Source: Actinomycetes bacterium (GTDB taxonomy: Bacteria > Actinomycetota > Thermoleophilia > Gaiellales > Gaiellaceae). Taken from it: 33,495 nt of DNA. The position numbers and the translations under genes are program-made. The stretch is from NCBI GenBank assembly GCA_030598925.1, contig JAUVPB010000003.1, positions 1 to 33,495 on the forward strand. The letters are read 5' to 3'. How positions within the stretch are numbered: the stretch's first letter is position 1; each line of letters begins with the position of its first letter. This document shows, one piece after another, positions 25,495 through 33,495 of this stretch. The notes beneath the pieces are model-generated. The model worked only from the letters and a program-made list of their open reading frames with translations, did no database searches and had not been told where the DNA came from.

Positions 25495-26078
25495 ACGGGT
25501 ACGCCGTCCTTCCCGCGATCGGCGATGGTGAACCCACCTGCGAGCCGTGCGTGCACGCGGCCGCCGATACCCATGGCGAGGATGAACACGATCTCGTCGT
25601 CGCGTGGAGCGTCGCCGATCCCGACTTCGATCGCGTCGTAATGACTACCCACGTAGGACCACTCGAGATGGGTGAGCGGCACGTCGAGTCGCGCGCCAAG
25701 CGCACCGATCTTCTTGGTCGAAGGCACAATGGCCTCGCCCTTTCCGAGGACGGCCCGCATGCCTGTCCCGCCCGGAATGTGCCAGGTAGCACCATGCTCG
25801 ATCTCACCCCGTGCGCCGACGATGGCTCCCTTTCCGTAGCCGTCGATCCGGTCGGGGCCGCCGAGGGCGTCGCTGAGTCGCCGACCGAGATCTTCACCGA
25901 GGCTGCGAAGCTCGTCCGTGGCGGCGGAGAAGTCATCGACGTACTCGCCGACGTACGGATTGTTCACAACCGCCATCGCGACTCCCCGCCAGACCGGCTC
26001 CGGCGGAGGCGCGCCGAGATCGTGACGCACTTCCTCGGTGAGGATCTGAATCTTGCGGATCGGAAACAGGTCGCTCAT
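25491..26078 (-). CDS. 'Amino acid synthesis' family protein (PF06684-like)
   Basis: RKIQILTEEVRHDLG...VWRGVAMAVVNNPYVGEYVDDFS...GYGKGAIVGARGEIEHGATWHIPGGTGMRAVLG. Confidence 0.75.
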   Translation of the reverse strand: MSDLFPIRKIQILTEEVRHDLGAPPPEPVWRGVAMAVVNNPYVGEYVDDFSAATDELRSLGEDLGRRLSDALGGPDRIDGYGKGAIVGARGEIEHGATWHIPGGTGMRAVLGKGEAIVPSTKKIGALGARLDVPLTHLEWSYVGSHYDAIEVGIGDAPRDDEIVFILAMGIGGRVHARLAGGFTIADRGKDGVPV

Positions 26079-26620
26079 TGTGGGTCCTCCGTTCTAGATG
26101 AATGGTCGCGGCTGGCCCCGTCGGGTCGATCGGCGAGCGCGCCCAGACGCCAGAACCGGCCGCCGTAGTACACGAGCGGCCCGGCGTCATCGAGGCCCTG
26201 ATCGATCCACTCGACCGCGCCGACGACCACATCGTGGCTCCCGGCGCGCAGGATGCGATCGACCGAGCAGACGCAGTGGGCCACGGCCTGGGCGAGCAAC
26301 GGAACGTCGCCGGGGCCAGCGCGAACTTCGAGCGCTGCAAGCTGATCGACACCCTCGGGTCGGTTGGTGGCCAACTCCCTGGCGGCCTCGACGCTGTCCT
26401 CACCGAGCACGCTTAGACCGAAGCGCCCAGACTCGCGAACGGCGAGGCGGGTGTCCGAATCGTGGCTGAAGCACACGAGCAGCAGGATCGGGTCGAGCGA
26501 GACCGACGTCAGCGCGCTCGCCGTCATCGCGAAGCGCTCGCCGCCGTGCTGAGCGGTGATGACCGCCACGCCCGTCGTGAAACGGCCGAGCGCCTGCCGG
26601 TAGTCGGTCCGCTGGGCCAA
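26075..26620 (-). CDS. Flavin reductase-family protein
   Basis: YRQALGRFTTGVAVITAQHGGERFAMTASALTSVSLDPILLLVCF; GPLVYYGGRFWRLG. Confidence 0.9.
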   Translation of the reverse strand: MAQRTDYRQALGRFTTGVAVITAQHGGERFAMTASALTSVSLDPILLLVCFSHDSDTRLAVRESGRFGLSVLGEDSVEAARELATNRPEGVDQLAALEVRAGPGDVPLLAQAVAHCVCSVDRILRAGSHDVVVGAVEWIDQGLDDAGPLVYYGGRFWRLGALADRPDGASRDHSSRTEDPQ

Positions 26621-26623
26621 GCG

Positions 26624-27418
26624 CTAGCCGATCGCGTTGCGCTCGAAGAACGCCATGGCCTTCGTGGCCGCCTCCTCGGCCTGATCGACCAGGTAGTACG
26701 TACCCGTTCCGCCATGGACGATCTCGAGCTCGGCCTCGGGTCGACAGTCCTTCGTGATCTCGAGCCCGGAGCCGTACGACGTGCTCGCACCGAGCGGTCC
26801 CTTGGCGCCCAGCATCACGAGCATTGGGCACGTAGTGGCGCGCATGTCGTCGGTGATGTCCGCGTTGAGCTCGTACCAGTACATCTTCATCCACGACGGG
26901 TCGGCGTTCTTCACGTAGACAGACACCGTCCAGTCCATGTATTCGGCGCTTGGGGCATAGAAGTGGACCATATGCTCGCAGGCTGTGGGCCAGTCGTACT
27001 CGTTGTGGATCAGATCAAGGATCTTGAATGCACGAAGGCCGCCTTCGCTGGGCTGACACTGGCCGTAGTGAATGAGTGACGCAACACGCTCCGGATAGCG
27101 TGCGGCGAACACGACGCCCGTGAACGTTCCGGTCGCGATGGCCCAGATGTGGGTCCTCTCGATTCCCGCATCGTCGAGAGCGGCCCGCATGTCCTCGACC
27201 TTCTCGTCGATCGTGAACTCCTGCTTCTCCGGATAGCGTTCGGAATTGCCGATGTTCCGGAAATCCCAACGGACGACCTTGTGCTGCTTGACGAGTGCCG
27301 GAAAAACGTAGTGGAACTGGTCGGAAGCCATGATGTCGCCCCCGATCAAAGTGACCGGCTCGCCCTCTCCCTGGACGTCGTACCAGATGGTTGCGCCATC
27401 CCGTTCCACGAAGCTCAT
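26624..27418 (-). CDS. Alpha/beta-hydrolase-fold protein with non-canonical catalytic residues
   Basis: IWYDVQGEGEPVTLIGGDIMASDQFHYVFPALVKQHKVVRWDFRNIGNSE; elbow region IWAIATGTFTGVVFAARYPERV without GxSxG. Confidence 0.8.
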   Translation of the reverse strand: MSFVERDGATIWYDVQGEGEPVTLIGGDIMASDQFHYVFPALVKQHKVVRWDFRNIGNSERYPEKQEFTIDEKVEDMRAALDDAGIERTHIWAIATGTFTGVVFAARYPERVASLIHYGQCQPSEGGLRAFKILDLIHNEYDWPTACEHMVHFYAPSAEYMDWTVSVYVKNADPSWMKMYWYELNADITDDMRATTCPMLVMLGAKGPLGASTSYGSGLEITKDCRPEAELEIVHGGTGTYYLVDQAEEAATKAMAFFERNAIG

Positions 27419-27459
27419 CGCGGCTCTCCTTCCGTCGAGTCTCTCGCCAAGCGAGAGGA

Positions 27460-28662
27460 CTAGGTGTATGCAGTCACAGGTGGCAGGTTGCCCGTGAGAT
27501 AGAAGTCGCCGACCAGCTTGTGCTTGTAGTCGGCCGGGTCGTGCAGGCTCAGCGTGCGCAGGTTGCGCCAGTGGCGGTCGAAGCCGCGCGCACGCAAGGT
27601 CGCGGACGAGCCACAGACCTGGAACACCATCTCGCAGACCTTGAGGCCAGCCTCGGTTGAGAACGCCTTCGCCTGCGACGTCGCCAACGACGCCGTCGCA
27701 CGCGACTCACCGGAGGGGTCAGCCCACGAAGCGGCCATCAGATCGATGGCGCGCTCCTGCATCGTGTCGGCCGCGTCCAGCCAAGTCCGCATTTCTCCGA
27801 CTCTGACCTGGAGAATCGGATCGTCGCGCGCATCTTCGACGCCTGAGTGCACCCATGGCCTGACCTTGGTGCGCACGTACTCGAGACCCTCGTGCCACGC
27901 TGCCTTCGCGATGCCAACGTGAATCGCGCTGAAAGACAGCTGCCCGAGTGGCCCGAAAAGACTCTCGGGCGTAGCCATCCCCTCTACTTCCACGACATGG
28001 TCGCGCTCAACTCGCACGTTGTCGAGAACCGTGCTCCCGCTCGCCGTTCCGACCTGCCCCATGCCCTCCCAGTCGTCCTCGATCGTGACACCGGCTGCAT
28101 CGGTGGGCAGCAGTACGAGGCGTAGCTCACCTGTCCCCTCTACGACGGCGGTGGCATACATCACCTCAGCGCCGAGCGAGCCTGTGCAGTAAAACTTCCG
28201 CCCGCTGAGCCGGTAGCCATCGTTCTCCGGTGTCAGCTTGACCGCGTACTCGAAGATGTTCTTCGTGCCGAGTTCGGAGTACGCGTTCGACCACCGCCAT
28301 CGCTTGGCGACGGTTGCTTCGTGGAATTGTCGCCTCAGCTCCGGCGGCGCCGCCTGCGTGCAGATCTCGACGCCCGTGCCGTGCACGTGGAAGATCTGCG
28401 CAACGTTGCTGTCTCCTTCGGCGAGGATCCCGACGACCCTCACCTCGTCCATGTATGTACCACCCATCCCGCCGTACTCCTCGGGAACGAGAAGCGACTC
28501 GAGGCCGCTTTCACGAACGAGCGCAAGCGGCTCGTAGGGATAGGCTCGCTCCCGATCCCGTTGGGCGGCGCCCTCCCGAAGCGGCTCGACGAGATCGCGT
28601 GCGGTCGCCAGAATTTCGGGCGGCGTCGCCAGAGCTCTGACGCCAGTATCGGTTGCCGGCAC
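27460..28662 (-). CDS. Acyl-CoA-dehydrogenase-fold flavin-dependent monooxygenase (DszC/SfnC-like)
   Basis: GLESLLVPEEYGGMGGTYMDEVRVVGILAEGDSNVAQIFHVH; FYCTGSLGAEVMYATAVV; C-terminal RHWRNLRTLSLHDPADYKHKLVGDFYL. Likely GTG start 28662 (VPATDTGVRAL). Confidence 0.85.
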   Translation of the reverse strand: MPATDTGVRALATPPEILATARDLVEPLREGAAQRDRERAYPYEPLALVRESGLESLLVPEEYGGMGGTYMDEVRVVGILAEGDSNVAQIFHVHGTGVEICTQAAPPELRRQFHEATVAKRWRWSNAYSELGTKNIFEYAVKLTPENDGYRLSGRKFYCTGSLGAEVMYATAVVEGTGELRLVLLPTDAAGVTIEDDWEGMGQVGTASGSTVLDNVRVERDHVVEVEGMATPESLFGPLGQLSFSAIHVGIAKAAWHEGLEYVRTKVRPWVHSGVEDARDDPILQVRVGEMRTWLDAADTMQERAIDLMAASWADPSGESRATASLATSQAKAFSTEAGLKVCEMVFQVCGSSATLRARGFDRHWRNLRTLSLHDPADYKHKLVGDFYLTGNLPPVTAYT

Positions 28663-28732
28663 GAACCCTCCCTCTTGCACATGACCCTGAGAAAGCGCGA
28701 TTCTAGTCCCAACACTTCTACAGGGAGACAAG

Positions 28733-28993
28733 ATGCCCGACGCGATACTCAATAACTGTCGGATCTGGTACGAGCCGCGCGGCGAGGGCGACTACCTGCT
28801 CCAGATCGGCGGTGCTGGCTTCGCGCACGAGAACTTCGGCTTCGTCGCGGACGCTATCCCCGAAGCGGGGCTCTACGTCGTCGAAGGATGCGCCCACACA
28901 AACCTCATGGAGCAGCCGGTCCTGTCAACCGAAGTCGTCGTGGGCTTCCTCAAGGGCGTAGACGTTTCGACGGCGGGAACGACACGGGCATGA
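28733..28993 (+). pseudogene. Internally deleted alpha/beta-hydrolase remnant ORF
   Basis: N-terminal hydrolase segment NNCRIWYEPRGEGDYLLQIGGAGFAHENFGFVADAI joined in frame to the C-terminal segment PEAGLYVVEGCAHTNLMEQPVLSTEVVVGFLKG; the central nucleophile-elbow region is absent. Confidence 0.7.
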
Positions 28994-30438
28994 GTCGGGA
29001 GCACTTCGATGTCGTCATCGTCGGAGGAGGCACCGCCGGCGGGGCCGCAGCACATCGGTTGTCTGAGGACACGGACCGCAGCGTTCTCGTGCTCGAGGCG
29101 GGCCCCGACTTCCCAGACGAGATCGCGAACCCGCCCGCTTTCCTCACCGGCGGCAATGCGCTCGGACACAACTTCGCTGGGATTGGAGCACCCACGCCAG
29201 AGACCGATTGGGACTACTGGGGCGAGCCCCTCGCCGACGGGCGGCGCCTTCACCATCGCCGGGGCAAGATGATCGGCGGCAGCTCGATGGTCAACGGGAC
29301 GATCGCGGTTCGTGCGGCGCCGCGCGACTTCGACCGCTGGCGCGAGCACGGCGCTCCCGGCTGGGGTTGGGGCGACGTGAAGCCGTACTTCGAACGCGTC
29401 GAGACGATCACGCCCGTCCGTCGCGTCGCGCCCGAGCACTGGTCGCCCGTGGCCCAGATGTTCGCGGAGTCGTTCAGAGAGATCGGGTACAGCTGGGTCG
29501 AGGACATGAACGCGCCCGACGCATGGGACGGGATCGTTGGGCAGTGGCCCTCGAACCGTAAGAACGCCGTGCGCCAGGGCACCCTCGTGACGTACGTCCG
29601 CGCTGCACGGACTCGACCGAATCTCGAGATCCGCGGTCATTGCCTGACCGACCGCGTACTGATCGAGAACGGACGAGCCGTCGGCGTTCGGTACGTCGAC
29701 GCCGGCGACGGAGTCTGCGACGTTGGCGCAAACGTCGTCCTGCTCGCGGGCGGCGCCTATGGCAGCCCGAGCGTTCTCCTGCGGTCCGGGATCGGGCCCG
29801 CAGACGAGCTCCCCGCGCTCGGCATCGAGCCCCTCGTCACGCTGCCCGTGGGACGCAACATGATGGAGCATCCACAGTGCTTCTTCTACGCGCAGGGACG
29901 ACCCGAGCTTGCGGACATGACCCTGCCCGGATGGCCGGTCGCCGCTCGGGCCAAGGGCGACGGCTGGTGGTCGTTTCCGCTCGCGCTGGACGAAGATACT
30001 GGCTTGTGCGCCTACACCTTCGCACTCGCCGAGGACACCGGCGAGGGCTTGCTCACCCTCACGTCGAGCGATCCAGCAGCGTCACCGCGCATCGATCATC
30101 GCATGCAAGACGTCATCGACTCCGACCGCTTTGATCACGCGCACGCGACATTTCGCGAGCTGGCTGCGACAGGGAGCGTCACCTCTCGCGGGGCAGTCGA
30201 TCCCGAGGCCGGACGACCCTTGCGAGAGATCCTGCAGGAACGCATGGGCACAGCCTTTCATCCCGCCGGGGGCTGTCAGATCGGACGAGTAGTCGACGAC
30301 GATCTGCTCGTCCACGGCGTCGAAAGCCTGCGTGTGGCGGACGCGAGCGTTTTCCCCGTTCACATCCTGAACAACCCGAGTCTGACGTGCATGATGCTCG
30401 GCGAGCGAGTCGCCGACCTGATCAAGGGAGCGAAGTAG
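28990..30438 (+). CDS. GMC-family FAD-dependent oxidoreductase
   Basis: FDVVIVGGGTAGGAAAHRLSE, GKMIGGSSMVNGTIAVRA, GAYGSPSVLLRSGIGPADEL, AFHPAGGCQIG, ADASVFPVHILNNPSLTCMMLGERVADLI. ATGA overlap with the preceding ORF. Confidence 0.93.
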   Translation: MSREHFDVVIVGGGTAGGAAAHRLSEDTDRSVLVLEAGPDFPDEIANPPAFLTGGNALGHNFAGIGAPTPETDWDYWGEPLADGRRLHHRRGKMIGGSSMVNGTIAVRAAPRDFDRWREHGAPGWGWGDVKPYFERVETITPVRRVAPEHWSPVAQMFAESFREIGYSWVEDMNAPDAWDGIVGQWPSNRKNAVRQGTLVTYVRAARTRPNLEIRGHCLTDRVLIENGRAVGVRYVDAGDGVCDVGANVVLLAGGAYGSPSVLLRSGIGPADELPALGIEPLVTLPVGRNMMEHPQCFFYAQGRPELADMTLPGWPVAARAKGDGWWSFPLALDEDTGLCAYTFALAEDTGEGLLTLTSSDPAASPRIDHRMQDVIDSDRFDHAHATFRELAATGSVTSRGAVDPEAGRPLREILQERMGTAFHPAGGCQIGRVVDDDLLVHGVESLRVADASVFPVHILNNPSLTCMMLGERVADLIKGAK

Positions 30439-31494
30439 ATGGTCCGCGCAGACGCAATCGAGCGAGCCCGCGAGCTCCACGCAGAGTTCCCCGTTGTCGA
30501 CTGCCACGGCGACATTCCCATGGATCTGTGGCGTCGGCGTCGCGCTGGGGAGCCTGCGCCCCTCGCAGACGACTACCTGCCGCGGCTGCGAACTGGTGGC
30601 GTGCGTATCGAGTTCATGACCGTCGGTGGCGACCAACCGCTGACGATGGACGGCGTGGGGCGGCCGGAGATTCGTGCTCTGGAGCTCGTCGACGACGTCG
30701 TCTCGGAGGCCGAGAACCACGACGAGATCCAGATCGTCCGCACGAAGAGCGACCTCGACCTTGCACTTGCCGGCGACGGCATCGGGATCATCCTCCATCT
30801 CGAAGGGATGGCGCCGCTGCGCGGAAGCAGCGCGATTCTGCGATCCCTCCATCGTCTCGGCATCCGCAGCGCGCAGCCGACCTGGAACATGAGGAACGCA
30901 GTCGCGGACGGCGTCGGAGAACCCATTCCATCCGGCCTGAGCGCACGGGGACGCGAGTTGATCGCCGAGCTGCACGAGCTAGGCGCTGTCCTCGACGTGT
31001 CACACCTCGCCGCCCACGGATTCTGGGACCTGGTCGAGCTGGTCGACGGGCCAATCGTTGCTTCGCACGCCAACGCCGCCGCCATCTGGCCACACCCGCG
31101 CAACCTCGAGGACGACCAGATCTGGGCGATCGCCTCCTCGGGCGGGGTGATCGGGGCCTGCTTCTTCCCGGCGTTCATCGGCGAAGAGCCCTCGCTCGAA
31201 CGACTCCTGGATCACGTAGATCACATCGTGAGCCTGGTCGGTGTCGATCACGTCGCCGTGGGACCCGACTACGTCGAGTTCGCCCGCGATCTGATGATCG
31301 CCGACATGACGTACGGTACGGCGGCGATCGACTACGGCGACGCGTTCGATTTCCCAGACGGTCTCCGGTCGATCGAGACGCTCCCCGTGTTCACGGCTGG
31401 CCTGCTCGAGCGCGGCTACGCCGAGACCGACGTCGCCAAGGTCATCGGCGGAAACGCTTTGCGCGTGCTGCGCGCGGTGCTACCTCGTGCCTGA
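30439..31494 (+). CDS. Membrane/renal-type dipeptidase family (M19)
   Basis: VDCHGDIPMDLWRRRRAG, IILHLEGMAPL, AVLDVSHLAAHGFWDLVEL, IVASHANAAAIWPHPRNLEDDQIWAIASSGGVIGACFFPAFI, VGVDHVAVGPDYVEF. Confidence 0.9.
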   Translation: MVRADAIERARELHAEFPVVDCHGDIPMDLWRRRRAGEPAPLADDYLPRLRTGGVRIEFMTVGGDQPLTMDGVGRPEIRALELVDDVVSEAENHDEIQIVRTKSDLDLALAGDGIGIILHLEGMAPLRGSSAILRSLHRLGIRSAQPTWNMRNAVADGVGEPIPSGLSARGRELIAELHELGAVLDVSHLAAHGFWDLVELVDGPIVASHANAAAIWPHPRNLEDDQIWAIASSGGVIGACFFPAFIGEEPSLERLLDHVDHIVSLVGVDHVAVGPDYVEFARDLMIADMTYGTAAIDYGDAFDFPDGLRSIETLPVFTAGLLERGYAETDVAKVIGGNALRVLRAVLPRA

Positions 31495-32308
31495 AGGGGC
31501 CGCCGACTCGGCGGCGGGGGACGACGCTCGCCCGGGCACCTTCGCCGCCGCTCTGGCTCTACGCGGCCGCCACGCGGTCGTGACGGGCTCCGCACGGGGA
31601 ATCGGAGCCAGAACCGCGTCCGAGCTCGCGGGTCTCGGTGCCACGGTGACGCTCCTCGACCTCAATCGAGTCGGCGCAGAGCGCACTGCTGAGACGATGC
31701 GGAGCGAGGGTCACGATGCTCGCGGCTTCGAGTGCGATGTCTCGGACGAGGCGTCGGTCGAGACAGCCTTCGCGCTCGCAGCGAGCGAAGCAGGGAGTCC
31801 CGACATCCTCGTCAACAACGCCGGCGTGTCCTCGTTTGTGCCCTTCTTCGAGACGACCGAGGCCGACTGGGATGCGCTGGTCGGCGTCAACCTGACCGGC
31901 ACGTTCCTCTGCAGCCGAGCAGTGGTTGCGACGATGCGCGAGCAAGGGTGGGGACGGATCGTCAACATCTCGTCGGTCGCGGGCAAGCGTGGCGGAGGCT
32001 TTCTCGGACGGACGCCCTACTCCGCCGCGAAAGCCGGTGTGATTGGTTTCACCAAGGCGCTCGCTCGAGAGGTGGCCGGCGATGGCGTGACGGTCAACGC
32101 GATCGCTCCGGGCCCGATGGACACCGACATGACCCAGATCCTGCGAGACGATCCCGTGCTGCTCGAGCGCATCGTCTCCGCGGTGCCGCTAGGGCGGCGC
32201 GGCTTGCCGTACGAGATCGCCGACGCCGTGTGCTTCCTGTGCTCCGGCCTCGGGGATTACCTGACGGGCGAAACGATCAACGTCGACGGCGGCGTCTCGA
32301 TGGAATGA
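31487..32308 (+). CDS. SDR-family oxidoreductase (copy A)
   Basis: AVVTGSARGIGARTAS, NNAG, NISSVAGKRGGGFLGRTPYSAAKAGVIGFTKALA, GETINVDGGVSME*. Confidence 0.93.
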   Translation: MPEGAADSAAGDDARPGTFAAALALRGRHAVVTGSARGIGARTASELAGLGATVTLLDLNRVGAERTAETMRSEGHDARGFECDVSDEASVETAFALAASEAGSPDILVNNAGVSSFVPFFETTEADWDALVGVNLTGTFLCSRAVVATMREQGWGRIVNISSVAGKRGGGFLGRTPYSAAKAGVIGFTKALAREVAGDGVTVNAIAPGPMDTDMTQILRDDPVLLERIVSAVPLGRRGLPYEIADAVCFLCSGLGDYLTGETINVDGGVSME

Positions 32309-33081
32309 GCGATGGAATGACCTTCACGACGCGCACGAATCTCAGCGGTCGAACGGCTCTGGTCACCGGCGCGGCCGCCGGTATCGGTCGAGCCACTTCA
32401 ACGATTCTTGCTGAACAGGGCGCATCCCACCTGGTTCTCGTCGACCTCGACGCTGAGCAACTTGGCCCGCTGCAGCACGAGATCGACGCGCTCGGCGTCA
32501 AGGCGACGCCCGCGGCGATTGACGCGGCCGATTGGGGTGCTGTTCAGACGCTCGTGAGCTCGATCGGAGCGATCGACATACTTGTCAACGCCGCCGGCAA
32601 TATCGCCTCCAGCCCCTTCGAGACGCTCGAGCTGAGCGAGTGGCAGGCGACCATCGACTCCCACCTCAAGAGCTGCTTCGTCACGGCAAGGCTGCTCGCA
32701 CCCTCCATGGTCAAACGAGAGTACGGACGCATCGTCAACGTCGCCTCCATCGCTGGGAAGCGAGGCGGCGGCTTCCTGGGAAAGACGGCGTACGCCGCCG
32801 CGAAGGCGGGCGTCGACGGCCTGACGAAGGTGATCGCACGCGAGCTCGCGCCGCATGGCATCCGTGTTAATGCGGTCGATCCGGGGCTGACCGATACACG
32901 CCGGCTTATACCGCTCCGCGCCGACCCCGAGGTCTGGCGCCGCTGCCTGTCCGCGGTACCGCTCGGCCGAGAAGCTCAGCCGTCCGAGATTGCGGGCGCC
33001 ATCGTCTGGCTTGCATCCGACGCATCCTCGTACGTCACCGGCGAGACGATGAACGTCGATGGTGGCGTCGCAATGGAGTAG
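32305..33081 (+). CDS. SDR-family oxidoreductase (copy B)
   Basis: ALVTGAAAGIGRATST, VNAAGN, NVASIAGKRGGGFLGKTAYAAAKAGVDGLTKVIA, GETMNVDGGVAME*; ATGA overlap with copy A. Confidence 0.93.
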   Translation: MSDGMTFTTRTNLSGRTALVTGAAAGIGRATSTILAEQGASHLVLVDLDAEQLGPLQHEIDALGVKATPAAIDAADWGAVQTLVSSIGAIDILVNAAGNIASSPFETLELSEWQATIDSHLKSCFVTARLLAPSMVKREYGRIVNVASIAGKRGGGFLGKTAYAAAKAGVDGLTKVIARELAPHGIRVNAVDPGLTDTRRLIPLRADPEVWRRCLSAVPLGREAQPSEIAGAIVWLASDASSYVTGETMNVDGGVAME

Positions 33082-33093
33082 CTGGGAGCGAGC

Positions 33094-33495
33094 CTAGCTC
33101 TGGACAGTTGGTGCGAACGCACCGAGCAGCTTGTCGACGCTCTGCGTCTTCTTCTTCGCGGGAATCTTGATCGATACATCAGTGCCGAAGTCATAGAGCG
33201 TGACATCCCAGGAGATCGACCCGCCGCCGGTACCGGTGTCTGGGACGGTGAAGGTCGAGCTGATGCGCGTGAGTCGCCCCTCGGTATCGATCCACACATC
33301 CATCGGCATGGAGCTGAGCCCGAGCTCACGTAGCTGCTCGAGCTGCAGCTCGAGCGTCGCTCGCTGCTCCTCCGGCAGCGTCGAGGCGAGTCGGGCCAGG
33401 TCGAGCGTTGCGCGGTAGTGCGTGGCGTCCTGGCCGCGGACAGTGTCGGGGCCAATCTCTTCGATCGAGCCGTCAAGCGCCTCGAGCAACGCCAA
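33094..33495 (-). CDS. C-terminal part of a LppX/LprAFG-like lipoprotein (5' end beyond window)
   Basis: DATHYRATLDLARLASTLPEEQRATLELQLEQLRELGLSSMPMDVWIDTEGRLTRISSTF...ISWDVTLYDFGTDVSIKIP; the N terminus runs off the window. Confidence 0.6.
   Translation of the reverse strand: MALLEALDGSIEEIGPDTVRGQDATHYRATLDLARLASTLPEEQRATLELQLEQLRELGLSSMPMDVWIDTEGRLTRISSTFTVPDTGTGGGSISWDVTLYDFGTDVSIKIPAKKKTQSVDKLLGAFAPTVQS

Noticed and set aside
28990-30438. Extra in-frame UGA selenogenes elsewhere in the window
   Set aside because: I checked the gene boundaries of the main families for same-frame ORFs split by TGA; apart from the two reported, the recognised genes end or start where their families do. 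A systematic computed scan is still needed.
1-33495. Mobile element, prophage, CRISPR or defence island
   Set aside because: No transposase, integrase, phage structural gene, repeat-spacer array or defence family was recognised; the content is metabolic throughout.

Overview
GC-rich bacterial chromosomal segment, probably actinobacterial (inferred from gene content and codon use, not proven). It is densely packed with catabolic enzymes: MFS transporters, amidohydrolases, C-N hydrolases, cyclase-family metal amidases, dehydrogenases, a flavin monooxygenase with its reductase, a split TPP decarboxylase, a methylisocitrate-lyase-like lyase, a GMC oxidoreductase, a dipeptidase and SDRs. No tRNA, rRNA, CRISPR array or transposase was recognised. 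The main finding is two genes that the ORF track splits at an in-frame UGA but that read as complete proteins if UGA encodes selenocysteine. One is a UGSC-like (seleno)protein (273-812, UGA 567-569, local sequence AAGD-U-ATC). The other is an OsmC-family protein (11550-12035, UGA 11757-11759, local sequence DYIVAAAGG-U-LTGTFGGALDAR, with the second conserved Cys in KCPVYRS). In both, the UGA replaces the expected redox Cys and is followed by a strong hairpin with a 5-nt apical loop that has G at position 2, consistent with a bacterial SECIS. Other notable items: a frameshifted PPK2 gene, an amidohydrolase paralog lacking the recognisable metal ligands, an alpha/beta hydrolase without the usual Ser/His, and an alpha/beta-hydrolase ORF with a large internal in-frame deletion. 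Family calls come from reading motifs; no database search was run.
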